Positions 1 to 10,771 of a stretch of 64,000 nt of DNA are shown in pieces. The position numbers were made by a program, and so were the translations under genes. The notes under the pieces were generated by a model that was given only the letters and a program-made list of their open reading frames with translations, was not told the origin of the DNA and did no database searches. Within the stretch, counting starts at the first letter, position 1. Each line of letters opens with the position of its first letter. The DNA is from Chromobotia macracanthus (lineage: Eukaryota; Chordata; Actinopteri; Cypriniformes; Botiidae): contig JAZGTH010000138.1 of NCBI GenBank assembly GCA_036877525.1, forward strand, positions 310,001 through 374,000, written 5' to 3'.

Positions 1-1380
1 ATGTAACGTATACAGTGAGACGCTTCTTGTAGCCATCCACCAGTCTCTGACATCGGTCTGAGGAAATTTTACCCCACTCATCAATGCAGAGTTTTTTCAG
101 CTACGAGATGTTTGAGCAGTTTCTTGCATGTACAGCCCTTTTCAAGTCACCCCACAGCATCTCAATGGGATTCAAATCTGCATTTTGACTCGGCCATTCC
201 AGGACTCTCCATTTCTGCCTTTTCAGCCAGTCTTTGGTTGATTTACTAGTACATTTTGGGTCATTGTCATGTTGCATAGTCCAGTTTCGCTTTAGGAACT
301 GGGCCAGTTCCTAAAGCGGAACCTTTTTTTTTTTATGTTCTTCAAACACCTTCAGATACACAGTAGAATTCATGGTGGATTCTATGAAGGTGAGCTGACC
401 AGGTCCTGCTGCAGCAAAGCAGCCCCAAACCATGACACTTCCACCTCCATGCTTCACAGTTGGTATGAGGTTCTTTTCGTGGAATGCTGTCTTTGTTTTG
501 ACACCAGAGCAGAGGATATGTTTGGCGTAAACCAATTAAATTTTGGACTCATCTGTCCAAAGAACATTATTCCAGAAGTCCTGGTCTGTCAACATTCTCT
601 CTGGCAAATGTCAGTCTGGACTCGATGTTTCTCTCAGATAGCAAAGGTTTCCTCCTTGCACACCTCCCATGCAAGTTAAAGTTGTGCAGTCTCTTTCTGA
701 TTGTAGAGGCATGCACTTTTACATCAACAGTAGTCGGAGCCTGCTGTAGGTCCCGAGATGACATTTTAGGGTTTTTGGAGACCTCTTTTAGCATCTTGCG
801 GTCTGCTCTTGGGGTGAATTTGCTGGGGTGACCAGACCTGGGCATGTTGGCAGTTGTTTTGAAAGCCCTCCACTTGTAGACGATCTTCTGGACAGTGGAA
901 CGGCTGATTACAAAATCTTTTGAGATCTTTTTAAATCCCTTACCAGACTCATAGGACGCTACCATTTTGTTTCTGAAGGCCTCTGACAGCTCTTTTGCTC
1001 TCACCATGGTGCTCACTCTCACTTCAACATTAAGGAGCACACCAAACTAAATGTCTGAGGTTTAGATAGTGCAAGCCTCATTCAAAATGCTGAGTAACGA
1101 TCTACTAATTATGTGCACCTGGTGTGATACACTTGTGTGTGATTTGAGCCATTTTAAGAGGGAATACATGAGGGTGTCCTAACTTTTGCCTCAGTTAGAA
1201 TTTGCATTTTGTGGAATTACATTTTACAGAAAATCTTCAGTTTTAATTGCTTAGATATTACTTTAATCTCTCTGTATTGTTAAAATTGAGATTAAATATC
1301 CATATATCCAAAATGTTGCAAAAATGTTACAAAAATACACAGGCTTTCATAGGGTGTCCTAATTTTTTCACATGACTGTA
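1..1380 (-). mobile_element. Tc1-like transposon relic, cut by the window edge
   Basis: The right end carries a Tc1-type terminal repeat reading outward to CACATGACTG and then TA at 1379-1380; the other end lies left of the window. On the minus strand 567-1040 encodes the N-terminal helix-turn-helix half of a Tc1 transposase (STVQKIVYKWRAFKT and RKRLHNFNLHGR are visible). A frameshift follows, then VLWTDESKI with the first catalytic Asp and an immediate in-frame stop. Positions 311-535 give the VMVWGCF block of the DDE domain, ending in a poly-A-like run. It has at least one frameshift and one stop, so it is dead. The family call is firm from the motifs. Confidence 0.9.
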
Positions 1381-2229
1381 TGTTCACATTTAAATGATGT
1401 TTTATACAGAAATAATGCAGATAATTGCAACTACTGCAAACAAAATACAAGAAATGGTCAAATTTGCATTAATTATTGTGTGCCCTTGGTATTAAACAAA
1501 TCCTGGACTGTATGTTGTAAATAAACTGAGTTATGTCGTATATGAGTATTTTATATAACTGTATACTCTATTCATTTCAACTCTGATTGTGAGCTTAATG
1601 ATCATGAACACTAACTGCAATGAACTTCTTTGTTAGCTGCTGTGGAGGAAAGCATCTGCTAAATAAATAAATAAATAAATAAATAATACAACTGTAACAT
1701 CTGATCTTTCAAGCAGTTTTCTCTTCATCGCAAACATTGGCTATTCTGTCCAAACATTTCTCCATAGTTTTTAGCCATCAGGAATGACCATTATCTTTTT
1801 AAATATGACAAAGGGTGTGTTGATTGTTGTTTGCTGATTTGTTCATTGTGTTGTTATTGTTTTATTATGCACACAGCAGAAGGTGACATGAGTTTCGGTA
1901 TGGGTCAATATTGAGAACACACCACTTCAGTTATGCAATCATCCTCCCTTCTGTTTTGGACGGTCAGCTCTGAATGTTTGGTAATCTTTACTCAGGCTAA
2001 TGCTTTCTTTTCTTGTCTCTGCTCAGCCATGTTTCTAAGCCATGCCGCAAGGGTTGAATCAAAATGGAGATCCCTCTCCAAGTTCATGAGCTTTATCAGT
2101 TAGAGACACTGAGAAGAGGCTGAGCACAAGGATCAATAATTTCTCTCAAGAAGAATCGGGGTCTAGCCATCTACTCTTCAAACAGTGATGTGCTGTTTTG
2201 TCAGCACATTTTGTTAGTGTTCAGAGACA
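1381..2229. other. No gene seen; AAAT microsatellite
   Basis: AT-rich intergenic or intronic DNA. A run of about six AAAT units lies at 1660-1686, directly after AGCATCTGCTAAAT. That word resembles the 3' tail common to fish tRNA-derived SINEs, so the stretch just before it may be a worn SINE. I see no exon. Confidence 0.5.
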
Positions 2230-2237
2230 CCAAAAAC

Positions 2238-3063
2238 TAGGGGTGTGACAATACATATACAATACAATGATACTGATCGATGTATCGATTAAATGTCTAA
2301 CAACATGCTGCATTACTGCAATACTGATAGGCACTTGATACTTTGATACTATCCACATCTTCATATAACATGACGTCCGCTATGCATTTTTGTCTTTTTC
2401 ATCTCCTCACTACACTTTCTGCCTGTGTATCAGATTGTGTCAGTGCATCAGTGGTGGTAGCAGGAAAACAACAGACACAGATTTTGTGTCTCCTGTTGGA
2501 CGCAAATTTTGGGTATGGAAATATTTTGTATTTGGGAATATAGATGGGCAGACAAATAAAACCCATGTAATTTGTAAACGTTGCCATTGCCAGCTAAAAT
2601 ACTCTGGAAATACGACAAACTTGTCAGTGTATATTAAAGATAACATGGATAACATCGAAGATAACATCAAAGAAAGCACTTTGGCTGACAAAATACAGTC
2701 ACTGTCACCTCAAATCATGTGCCTATTGTTTATTTTTATTTAAAAAATATAAAGTGTTTTTTTTTGTTGTAAATGTCACAACTGGGATACTGGATGTGTA
2801 ATTTTCGAACAGTTTAATTAAACATTTGTTATGTATTTTTGTTGCATTTGTGAATTTTGAGAGAATAAAAACTTAACTGGCTGTGTAATCTAGGTACACA
2901 ATATCTACATATCAAAAAGGACTGTATACCCCAAATAAATTGAACGGTAATTATACCGCTGAATTGTTCAAGGTATCGGCAAATTATATCGCTTGAGGAG
3001 AGAACTGATATAATATCGTATTATATCAGGAGATGTATAGGAGATGTCTGTTTTACACCCCTA
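2238..3063 (+). mobile_element. hAT-type DNA element with 8 bp target duplication
   Basis: The ends are inverted: TAGGGGTGTGACAA on the left and the reverse complement of TAGGGGTGTAAAACAG on the right. Both are flanked by the same 8 bases CCAAAAAC (2230-2237 and 3064-3071), the duplication length expected for hAT transposons. Inside, on the plus strand around 2480-2640, a translation shows a BED-type zinc finger (VICKRCHCQLKYSGNT preceded by FWVWKYF). No catalytic hAT core follows and the frame ends at 2743. It is an internally deleted, probably non-autonomous copy. Confidence 0.85.
2390..2743 (+). pseudogene. BED zinc-finger fragment of a hAT transposase
   Basis: This frame holds one BED-finger-like unit. 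A tryptophan- and phenylalanine-rich start (FWVWKYF) is followed by CKRC spaced from the conserved Asn-Thr-Thr-Asn-Leu and Ile-Lys region where the histidines should be. BED fingers bind DNA in hAT transposases and in host ZBED genes. The dimerisation and catalytic regions are missing, and the second metal-binding pair is not clear (YIKDN where H-x3-H would be expected). It is entirely inside the element bounded by the CCAAAAAC duplication, so it is transposon remnant, not a host gene. Confidence 0.7.
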
Positions 3064-3071
3064 CCAAAAAC

Positions 3072-5690
3072 CTTGAAGAGGCTTAAAGATAGTGTAAAGA
3101 CACAAATCATGATAAAATCAAATTAAATTTGATTCATTTAGCTAATAACTCAACTTAAGTACACTAAATTAGAATGGAGTGCCTTTCGATCTTAATACAG
3201 GGGATGGATGTGAAGTTCCCTTAATATAGGGAAATGGATGTGAAGTAACCCATGCCAAAACACAGGTAAAAAGATTATCAAACAAGCTTCAACCACAGGC
3301 ACAAACTCTACTTCACCACTCAGGTCTATGTATCTAACCAAATATGTGCCAACATACTGTCATAGTGCAGTGTAGTCACAAACCGACTAACAAGTCAACA
3401 CTTGCCATTTAAAGATTATCATCACTGGTCAGATACCACACCCAGAGAGCCAATTAAGAAAGGTTTTAGTCACTGCTTGTGGCACTACCTATAGTCCTAC
3501 AAATATGGGGAAAAAGCATAAAATTAATGTTCACTTAAGTTTGAATTTTTTAAAGCTCATCTGTGAACATTAAACTGCATTTCTGCATATACTTTATACT
3601 GGGATAAATGAAAACATGCCAGTTAACCAATTAATAGCCAATTAAATGTAGTGAGTCTGTGATTTCACATAAAAAAAACACATTATCTGATGGTATTAGC
3701 ACATTTAGATCTTAAGAACAGCATCCTCATTTAACAGACAGTTAAAATTTTGCATGATATATACATTTGGCTTCTTGCATCTGACAAGGATTGTCTAGTA
3801 ATGCACAGAAGACAAGTATCCTCGTTGCATTCCTATTGCAGGTCTCAGTTAATGCCCTGTGCTAAACAAAGTTGGCTTCACTGAACCAAAACTGTCTCAA
3901 TTATAGTACAGGTTCGAAACACTTCAATTCGCTCTTGCTGATGAACAGAGAACAGTTTCATCTTGCTATGTGTGAACTGGCAGTACCACAAAGAAAAGGG
4001 GACAAGCTGTTATCTTTTAGAAGTAATTGAATGCATTGATGAACAATATAAAGAAATCTAATTTAAAAATGCTAATTTTGATGAGGGATTCCAAGTATAT
4101 GCAGACTTCATATTACCCATCAAGATGTGCATGATGCATGTGGTCTTATTTGCTGCTTAAAACATGTGAGTATTCACATTTTATATTGAATGATACAGTA
4201 CTCTCCAAAACTCTGTTCTGTTATGGTAATTGTGACAATTAAGCAGTGCATCATGCACTAAACTGAGGCTTTAGCAATCACAAGTGCCTTACACAAACGA
4301 AATATTTCCATGTATTCAATAAAGCACAACAAACACGGTAACCAAATGTGTAAAAATGACCAGCACACCATTAAGGAAATGTTGGCAGGTTTCAGAACAC
4401 AGAGGTAGAAATGGATGTAGGTGAAAGGCCAAGATGTGTCTGACCTTCCTGGTTTGAGGTCAAGTGTAATTATCTAAACCGAGCACTGCCTGTCTTAAAA
4501 TGATTGTCAATACATTGCAATCCTATATAGTAATGAAACTCAGCCTCTTGAAATGCATAAAGATTTTATCTTGAGCAGAGGCAAATCCTTACTCATTCCA
4601 GTCAAAGACTAATACATTTTGACCAGTGTATAAGAAGTATTTTTCCTGCAGAACGCCCCATCAAACACTGTCTATCAAGTCTGCAACTGCAATAAAATAA
4701 TCAGCAGCATCTGTCAATGCAACACAGCCTGCTTACCGTGACCTATTTAGGGCCAATTTCCGGATTTAGGAAAATAAAAACAGTATGTTGAGCAAGGCGA
4801 TCATCTTACAGTGCAGCCAATGACGTTGACTCACAGGCAATATAATCAGATAAAACTGCACTGTACAGCAAGAAGCCCATATGAAACATTACTGCATCTC
4901 TCTAATAATATACTATTATACATTACACTGTACAGTAGTATGGCTGACGTACAGTATGTTTGGTGGGTATTTCCATTCATTAAAAATTGCAGATATTTTA
5001 TCACATCAAACGCAACGTATGATCACTACAGTTTTGCACAAATCAATATAAAGTAATGTTCAGATATATTTCAACTGATTCTAATCATTTGTAGGACTGT
5101 ATTACATCGCAGACCTCTTTACTGAACATCTCGAATTAGAAGAAAGATTCGATATTCTGATCTTGACATGAACGGGTTTTGACATTTGTATTCTAACAGG
5201 TGACAACTCACGGCAATTGTATCCCATATACATTATAATTCAGTTGTCAGAAGTTTGACAGCGGCACATGCGTAAATGCGTGTGGCAACGACTTCAATAA
5301 AAGTCCTGTAAAAGTGGGTACAATTCATCATAAACGAATGAACTTAAGCTCTCACCTTACCGACAGTTTTCTTACAATTAGCTCATTTGCTTGCAATTAC
5401 TACACTCTATGTATCACTTACACAAACACACGATAAACAAAACGAAATCCCAGACCCTCTGTGAAAGTTTCTACACATGTATGACATAAAGTGAAAAGCT
5501 CACTTCAATTCAAATAAAATTAGCGAATTGAACAGAGAATAAAACGAATTGAACAAAAAAGCGGTCGTAATGGAAGTAGCCTAGCTTGCTTAGCAACGGG
5601 ATTGTGCTCGCTGTAACTAAGGCGGAAACAGCCGATCTCGCTAACGCTAAGCCCCGCAAGCCCGCTGTTAGTGTTAGCCATCGTTATAAT
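3072..5690. other. No exon seen; probable mta2 intron 1
   Basis: About 2.6 kb of AT-rich DNA without recognisable coding sequence or clear repeat. It lies directly downstream of the mta2 first exon donor on the minus strand, so it is likely the start of a long intron 1. I looked for the next MTA exon (the conserved DYVYFEN start of the BAH domain) and did not find it here. Confidence 0.45.
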
Positions 5691-5696
5691 ACTCAC

Positions 5697-5724
5697 CTCC
5701 AACTCGGTACATATTGGCCGCCAT
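5697..5724 (-). CDS. mta2: First coding exon of metastasis-associated protein (MTA), probably MTA2
   Basis: On the minus strand ATG at 5724-5722 opens MAANMYRVG and one further G, then GTGAGT. This is exactly the invariant N-terminus of vertebrate MTA1/2/3, broken where the codon for the next Asp would be completed (G|AT). MTA proteins are subunits of the NuRD chromatin remodelling and deacetylase complex in the nucleus. These nine residues do not separate MTA1, 2 and 3. The choice of mta2 rests on the neighbour: human EML3 lies immediately upstream of MTA2 on the same strand, as eml3 does here. The remaining exons lie at lower coordinates outside the window or were not recognised. Confidence 0.75.
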
Positions 5725-6200
5725 TCCTTTTAATCCCCAAATACAAAAATTCAAGGATCTCCTCTATGTGTGGACAAAAATACGTCAGGGGCGACGCCGT
5801 TGTTTATTTTTTTCAAGTATCGGCGCACTTCCCCCTGTCGCTAGACAAAGCCGGTACGGCGCTTCCGCTTTGGCGGGTAGCAGTTGAAAGTTTCCACAAT
5901 GTTTCTCCAGCTGGTAAAAAAATTGCGTTTGTTTTGACTCGGCGATTAAACTCCCATCGAAACCCCTTTCAAACATTAACGCGTTCACACTTTGTTCAAG
6001 TACGCTGACACGAGCCCTTCATAACCAACCAGCCAGCCAGCCTTCCAATCTGTCTTTCTCTTATTCCACTCTTCCTCCCATTTTCCGCTCCCTGCTTCGT
6101 AATCATCTAATTCACCTTAGCTGTTTTATACACACACTTTCTCCAACCTCAACTTCGGAAGCTCATTACGTCACTTAGAATTCGGCAAATTCCTGCGAGA
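5725..6200 (-). promoter_or_regulatory. mta2: CpG-rich promoter and 5' UTR of mta2
   Basis: Against an AT-rich background this stretch is rich in CpG (GGCGACGCCG, GTACGGCGC, TCGGCGC). It lies immediately upstream of the mta2 start codon and contains CRE-like TACGTCA words near 5788 and 6166. The CpG-rich zone also runs into the start of the intron to about 5600. The transcription start cannot be placed from sequence alone. Confidence 0.5.
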
Positions 6201-6369
6201 CATGACACGTGAACGCCTGTACATAAATATTAAAGTATATATATACCTGCTTACAGTCTCATTAAGAGTCTGTAAGCGTCAGCATGTTTTACCAGAACTG
6301 TAAAGGTAAACTGGATAGGTACATTTTCTTCAGAAAATGTGAGTGGTGCTTGCTGTGTCAAAACTCGGG

Positions 6370-7140
6370 AATATTTAAACTACGTTAACATGTTTAAACG
6401 TGCTAAAGTCATTGCACATCATGCTAACATGTTTTAGCATGAAATGGCATGATGCTAACATGACTTAGCATGATGCTTGCATGACATAGCATGGTGTTAA
6501 CATGACTTAGCTTGATGTTAGAATGGTCAGGAAGTTGCCAGGGCAATACCTAAAGCCCACTGACAGCCCAAGTCAAGTAGGCCCACCCACATGTCTCTGC
6601 AGTGTTTTAATGCTGAGATATGGCTTATTCATTTTATTATATGGTTGCCAAAGTGTAGCTAGACAGTTAACAGGGTAAAGCCAATAGAAGGATATGTTTG
6701 TAAATCAAAAGAGCCAACTCCCATGTCTCTATGATGTTCTGGTGCTGAGATATAGCTAATTCATGTTGGTTGCTAAGGTACTGTAACTGCTTGCTACGGG
6801 ATGTGTCACCATTTGTTGCTGCTTACTAAGCCGAGCAATATGAGCCCACCCCAAGTCTCTATGACATGCTGATGCGGAGCAATAACGTCACAAAATTCAG
6901 CTCAATGTTAAGTCTATGAAATTTCCACCTACTTTTTCATACACCCCAAAAACATTGTACTCCCAATCGCTTATAAAAGTCATAGCACATCTCTCCTCAA
7001 TAAGCCGGTCAAACTGAAACCTCATGGGTCTAAGACAAACCGTGCAGGACAAGTTACGTATCGAAGTTTTGTCCAGAAAAAGAAGTATGCAGAAGAATAA
7101 TAGTGATGCTTGCGAAAAGCAATGACAATATGTCCACGTT
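6370..7140 (+). repeat. Partial copy of a TAGCATGA-minisatellite element
   Basis: From 6390 to 6530 short units around TAGCATGATGCTAACATGA repeat about six times. The rest, to 7140, is the reverse complement of 13.1-13.75 kb with clear base-by-base similarity: the words around GGCTTATTGAGGAGAG and TTGCTCGGCTTAG occur in both. It is thus a shortened, inverted relative of the larger element at 12.6-14.5 kb and lacks that element's long outer arms. Confidence 0.75.
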
Positions 7141-8262
7141 CTCAAGCCAACATAAAAGCTGAAGCTAAAAAAATTTCAAGCTGACTTAATCCACTAAATG
7201 AAAGTCTTTGAAAGTTTTTAGACATTTCTGACAGCAATTAAAGCATTCAATATTCTTTTAAACAACACCATTCTTCACAAAGAAAAATGACTGAGGCTTT
7301 TTAATGTTATGACATGCAATTACACATGTAGCTTTTAATGTCTTGGACCAAAAAGTCATAAGGAAACATGTAAATCTGCAAACTAAAAGAAAGAATGATA
7401 AGCAGAAAGAACAAACAACATAAATAAACTGCAATTTTCAGAATGGGTAAATTTCATGCAAATTGGAAAGACTTTATATTTTGCATCAAAATGGGATATT
7501 ATTGTTCTGACACAAAGGGCCTCTTTACACCACAATCAGAAGTGAACAACGCTAAATACAGATGTAAACGGGGTTAATGATAAGGTTTTTGCAGTTTGTA
7601 TGTTGAAACACAGCAATGTGGTGCACAGTAACATGTCAGCATTAGTATGCAGCATAAAGGAATGTAGGTAGTGAATAGTTATGCACTATTCATGACTTCT
7701 GGTCATAAATGGTAAAAGAATGATGTGACATTTTGCAATAGCTGGCATAACCTTCCAAATGCTTTATGTCACAATATATTGTGCAATAAGACATTTAATT
7801 CTTGTTTCATTTCCTTGAAAATCTTCATGCCTCTCTCTCTAGATTTATGGTATTTGTCTTTGTGTTACATTTTCTGCATAGCAGAAGAGGATGTGAGATG
7901 ATCCTTACTGTCACATGTCCCTGCCCCTTTAACTCGCCGTTGGGATGCAGGTGTCTTCCACCCGTGGACAGAAGGTTATTATTATTATTGTTATATTATT
8001 ATCATTATGTGTGAAACATACATTGGTCACATGACTGCCATGGCCCTCATATTTATACCTTGGTGCCTGAAAAATGGTGAGAATAAAATATTAATGCTTT
8101 GCAGTACAAGTTGTTTAAATTCTGAAGTACAAGTAAATTGCACAGTAAACATATGAATTAGTAAACTGTATTTTCTTAGTGTCAACATTCTAATTCAGCA
8201 TAACATTCTGTCCCGTTTCAGCACAATGTTTTTGCATTATTTCAGCCTAATAAGAGACTAAC
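7141..8262. other. No exon recognised between eml3 and mta2
   Basis: AT-rich, with an imperfect ATT trinucleotide run at 7977-8007. The last EML3 exon would be expected here on the minus strand. A weak match at 7868-7940 (GHVTVR) is too short to call. Confidence 0.4.
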
Positions 8263-8386
8263 CTTTGGTTTAGGACATGGATATTGGAACAAGCGAACTT
8301 TACAGAAGCCATAGCCACCATGCTCTCACTGTGTGATCGACACAAGGCATTGATGTCTGTCCAGTCTGAGCCCTCAAGCCACACAC
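8263..8386 (-). pseudogene. eml3: eml3 exon, WD repeat with frameshift
   Basis: The acceptor TCTCTAG precedes the exon and a GTTAGT donor follows CCAAAG. It reads VWLEGSDWTDINALCRSHSE, then after MVA the frame jumps to FCKVRLFQYPCPK. Family members carry a few more residues at that junction, so a deletion of about 7-8 bases near 8308-8316 has shifted the frame. Glycine in the SDG motif is Trp (SDW). Confidence 0.85.
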
Positions 8387-8621
8387 CTAGAGAGAAAATA
8401 TAGGATGTTTAGAGAAACTGATAGCATGTGCACAGAAAACAAAAAACACACAAGCAGTTACGTTAAGGTATTTTTAATACTTTAGGTTAAAGGTTAAGTT
8501 TAAATACTTCAGGTCTGAGGTTTGTTCAAATCTCTAAACTTAAGTTTAAGCAATAGTAATATTGATGCTTGCCTAGCAAGAACAACAAATGAGTAAAACA
8601 GTTTGGATGATTTTCTCTCAC

Positions 8622-8718
8622 CCATGACATGGAAACCAAGCACACGTGTAGGACGCCCACTCTCGATCTTTACTCTCAAACCGATTCCTCAACAGCTTGC
8701 AGGCACCCACAACATCCC
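8622..8718 (-). pseudogene. eml3: eml3 exon, 2-base deletion
   Basis: Joined to the previous exon, T|GG GAT restores the YWD of the WD repeat. The exon reads DVVGACKLLRNRFESKDREW and then SYTC. Two bases are missing near 8640-8644, after which LGFHVMG continues in another frame up to the GTGAGA donor. Reading on without the shift gives AWFPCHG, unlike the family. Confidence 0.85.
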
Positions 8719-8822
8719 CTTTAAAAAAAAAAAACACAAAAGTTTAATTTATCATGATCATTTATTTTACTCACTCCCTTGCATATACATATTGGATATT
8801 ACACACAAACTTCCAGCCTTAC

Positions 8823-8910
8823 AGTACAGAATTTCATAATCGCCGGAGTTGGACATGATGTACTTTCCATCTTTGGACCAGTCCAGGTGCATAATGAAAC
8901 TTGAATGCCC
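8823..8910 (-). pseudogene. eml3: eml3 exon, intact WD repeat
   Basis: The acceptor is TTTCAG and the donor GTAAGG. It translates without a break from GHSSFIMHLDWSKDGKYIMS to SGDYEILY, a typical EML WD repeat. It is the best preserved of the C-terminal exons, close to what EML3 has at this place. Confidence 0.85.
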
Positions 8911-9046
8911 CTGAAATGTTCCACACAATTGCACAGGGAAAAGTTACATCCACACAATCTTAAATTCTCTGTAATACAAATTAACTGCAATAATGTCACA
9001 CAAAATGGTTATTCACACCAAAATCCCACTAGCACGCTTTGCTTAC

Positions 9047-9144
9047 TGCACACTTTCCAAGTCATGTATAGTGCCGACCCCCATCAGTGACGCTATAAAT
9101 GTAGATGAAGTTGCCATGAGAGCCAACTGCCAAAAAGCAGCCAT
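9047..9144 (-). pseudogene. eml3: eml3 exon with in-frame TGA
   Basis: The exon begins AT GGC after ATATAG and reads DGCFLAVGSHGNFIYIYSVT, then DGGRHYT. The next codon is TGA (9064-9062) where the family has Arg, a one-step CGA to TGA change as expected for a methylated CpG. LGKCA and a good GTAAGC donor follow, so the exon was once functional. Confidence 0.85.
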
Positions 9145-9451
9145 CTATATTTGGAAAAGGAGTAAAATATAGATTACTGACTAAAAAGGCGTTTTAGAAC
9201 TGTAGATATTAAAAAAGCTTGCTGATATACATGTAGCAGATGATGCAATGTTAAAACAATTATAAAAACCCTATGCCAAAAGATGTTATAACAGAAAAAT
9301 CACGACTTAGCCCCTAGTTTGTTGACAGAAGTACTATTTACACTTCATACTTACCCTAACCCTAACGAACCTATTTATTTCCCAAATTTTTCCAGGCAAG
9401 TAAGCACATGTATGTTACTCCCTGGATGGCCCAATGAAACTTTTGTGAAAG

Positions 9452-10491
9452 GGACCACTTTATTAGGTACACCTTGCTAGTACCGGTTTGGACCTCCTTT
9501 TGCCTTCCAAACAGCCTTAATTTCTTCGTGGCATAGATTCAACAAGGTGTTGGAAACATTCCTCAGAGATTTTGGTCCATATTGACATTATAGCATCACG
9601 CAGTTGCTGCAGATTTATGTGAATCTACGGTTCCACCCCATCCCACAGGTGCTCTATTGGATTGAGATATGGTGTGGAGGCCATGTGAGTAAAGTGAACT
9701 CATTGTCATGTTCAAGAAACCAGTCGGAGATGATTTGAGCTTTGTGACCCATCAGAAGATGGGTACACTGTATAAAGGGATGGACATGGTCAGCAACAAT
9801 ACTCCGGTAGGCTGTGGCGTTTAAATGATGCTCAATTGGTACTAAGGGTGCCCAAAGTCTGCCAAGAAAATATCCCCCACACCATTACACCACCACCACC
9901 AGTCTGAACTGTTGAGACAAGGCAGAATGGATCCATGTTTTTTTTATGTCCTTTATGCCAAATTCTGACCCTATCATCTGAATGTCACAGTGCAAATTAA
10001 AGCCTGTTCTTAGCTGACAGGAGCGGCACCCAGTGTGGTCTTCTGCTGCTGTAGCCCATCTGCTTCAGGGTTCAACGTGTTGTGCATTCAGAGATGGTAT
10101 TCTGCATACCTTGGTTGTAACAAGTGGTTATTTGAGGTACTGTTGACTTTCTATCATCTCTAACCAATCTGCCCTTTATCCTCTAACTTCTGACAGCAAC
10201 AAGGCATTTTCCTCCACATAACTGCCGCTCACTGGATATTTTCTCTTTTTTGGACCATGCTCTGTAAACCCTAGAGATGGTTGTGCGTGAAAATCCCAGG
10301 AGATCAACAGTTATTGAAATACTCAGACCAGCCCATTAAATCCCCTTTCTTCCCCATTCTGATGCTCGGTTTGAACTTTAGCAAGTCGTCTTCACCACAT
10401 CTAGATGCCTAAAGGCATTGAGTGGCTGATTAGCAATTTGTGTAACCAGGCAATTGAACAGGTGTACCTAATAAAGTGGCCGGTGAGTGTA
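9452..10491 (-). mobile_element. Second Tc1/mariner-type relic, different family
   Basis: The ends share CCACTTTATTAGGTACACCT in inverted orientation; the right end continues to CCGGTGAGTGTA, while the outermost left bases have changed. Minus-strand translation pieces carry GGGGVMVWG (around 9885-9900) and NPIEHLWD (around 9640-9662), the hallmark blocks around the catalytic core of Tc1-like transposases. The frames between are full of stops. It sits in an eml3 intron. The terminal sequence is unlike the other Tc1 copies in the window. Confidence 0.75.
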
Positions 10492-10649
10492 TGTGGATAT
10501 GTTGAGTTGTATTGTGTATGGCTGTAAAATGTGAAACTCATTGATTAAATGCAAAGATTTTTACTTAATAAAAGTTCTACTATTCATTATCATTTCAGTT
10601 CTGTTTTAATACTGCACCCATGATTATTCTATAGTGATTTTATTGACCG

Positions 10650-10743
10650 CTGATATGGGGATTATCTTATTACAGAAAGCTGTTCACTGCCATCAGTAAG
10701 GTCTGATATAATGTCTTTGGTTTGCAGATCCAGCACAACCCAT
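10650..10743 (-). pseudogene. eml3: eml3 exon with in-frame TAA and lost acceptor
   Basis: It reads WVVLDLQTKDIISDLTDGSE followed by QLSVIR, a TAA stop (10664-10662) where the family has Tyr, and then SP. The bases before the exon on the minus strand are TATATAT, so the AG expected at the border is absent. This WD-repeat exon matches EML3 (IVSD and the QLSV...RYSP order) rather than EML1/2/4. Confidence 0.8.
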
Positions 10744-10771
10744 ATATATAGGTAAGGGGTTAAAACCATCA

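Noticed and set aside
5586..6008. 140-codon plus-strand frame over the mta2 promoter
   Set aside because: It overlaps the mta2 first exon antisense; long open frames are expected in CpG-rich DNA and no motif is seen.
7868..7940. Last EML3 exon (GHVTVR on the minus strand)
   Set aside because: Only six residues fit, there is no clear acceptor and the frame does not continue as a WD repeat.
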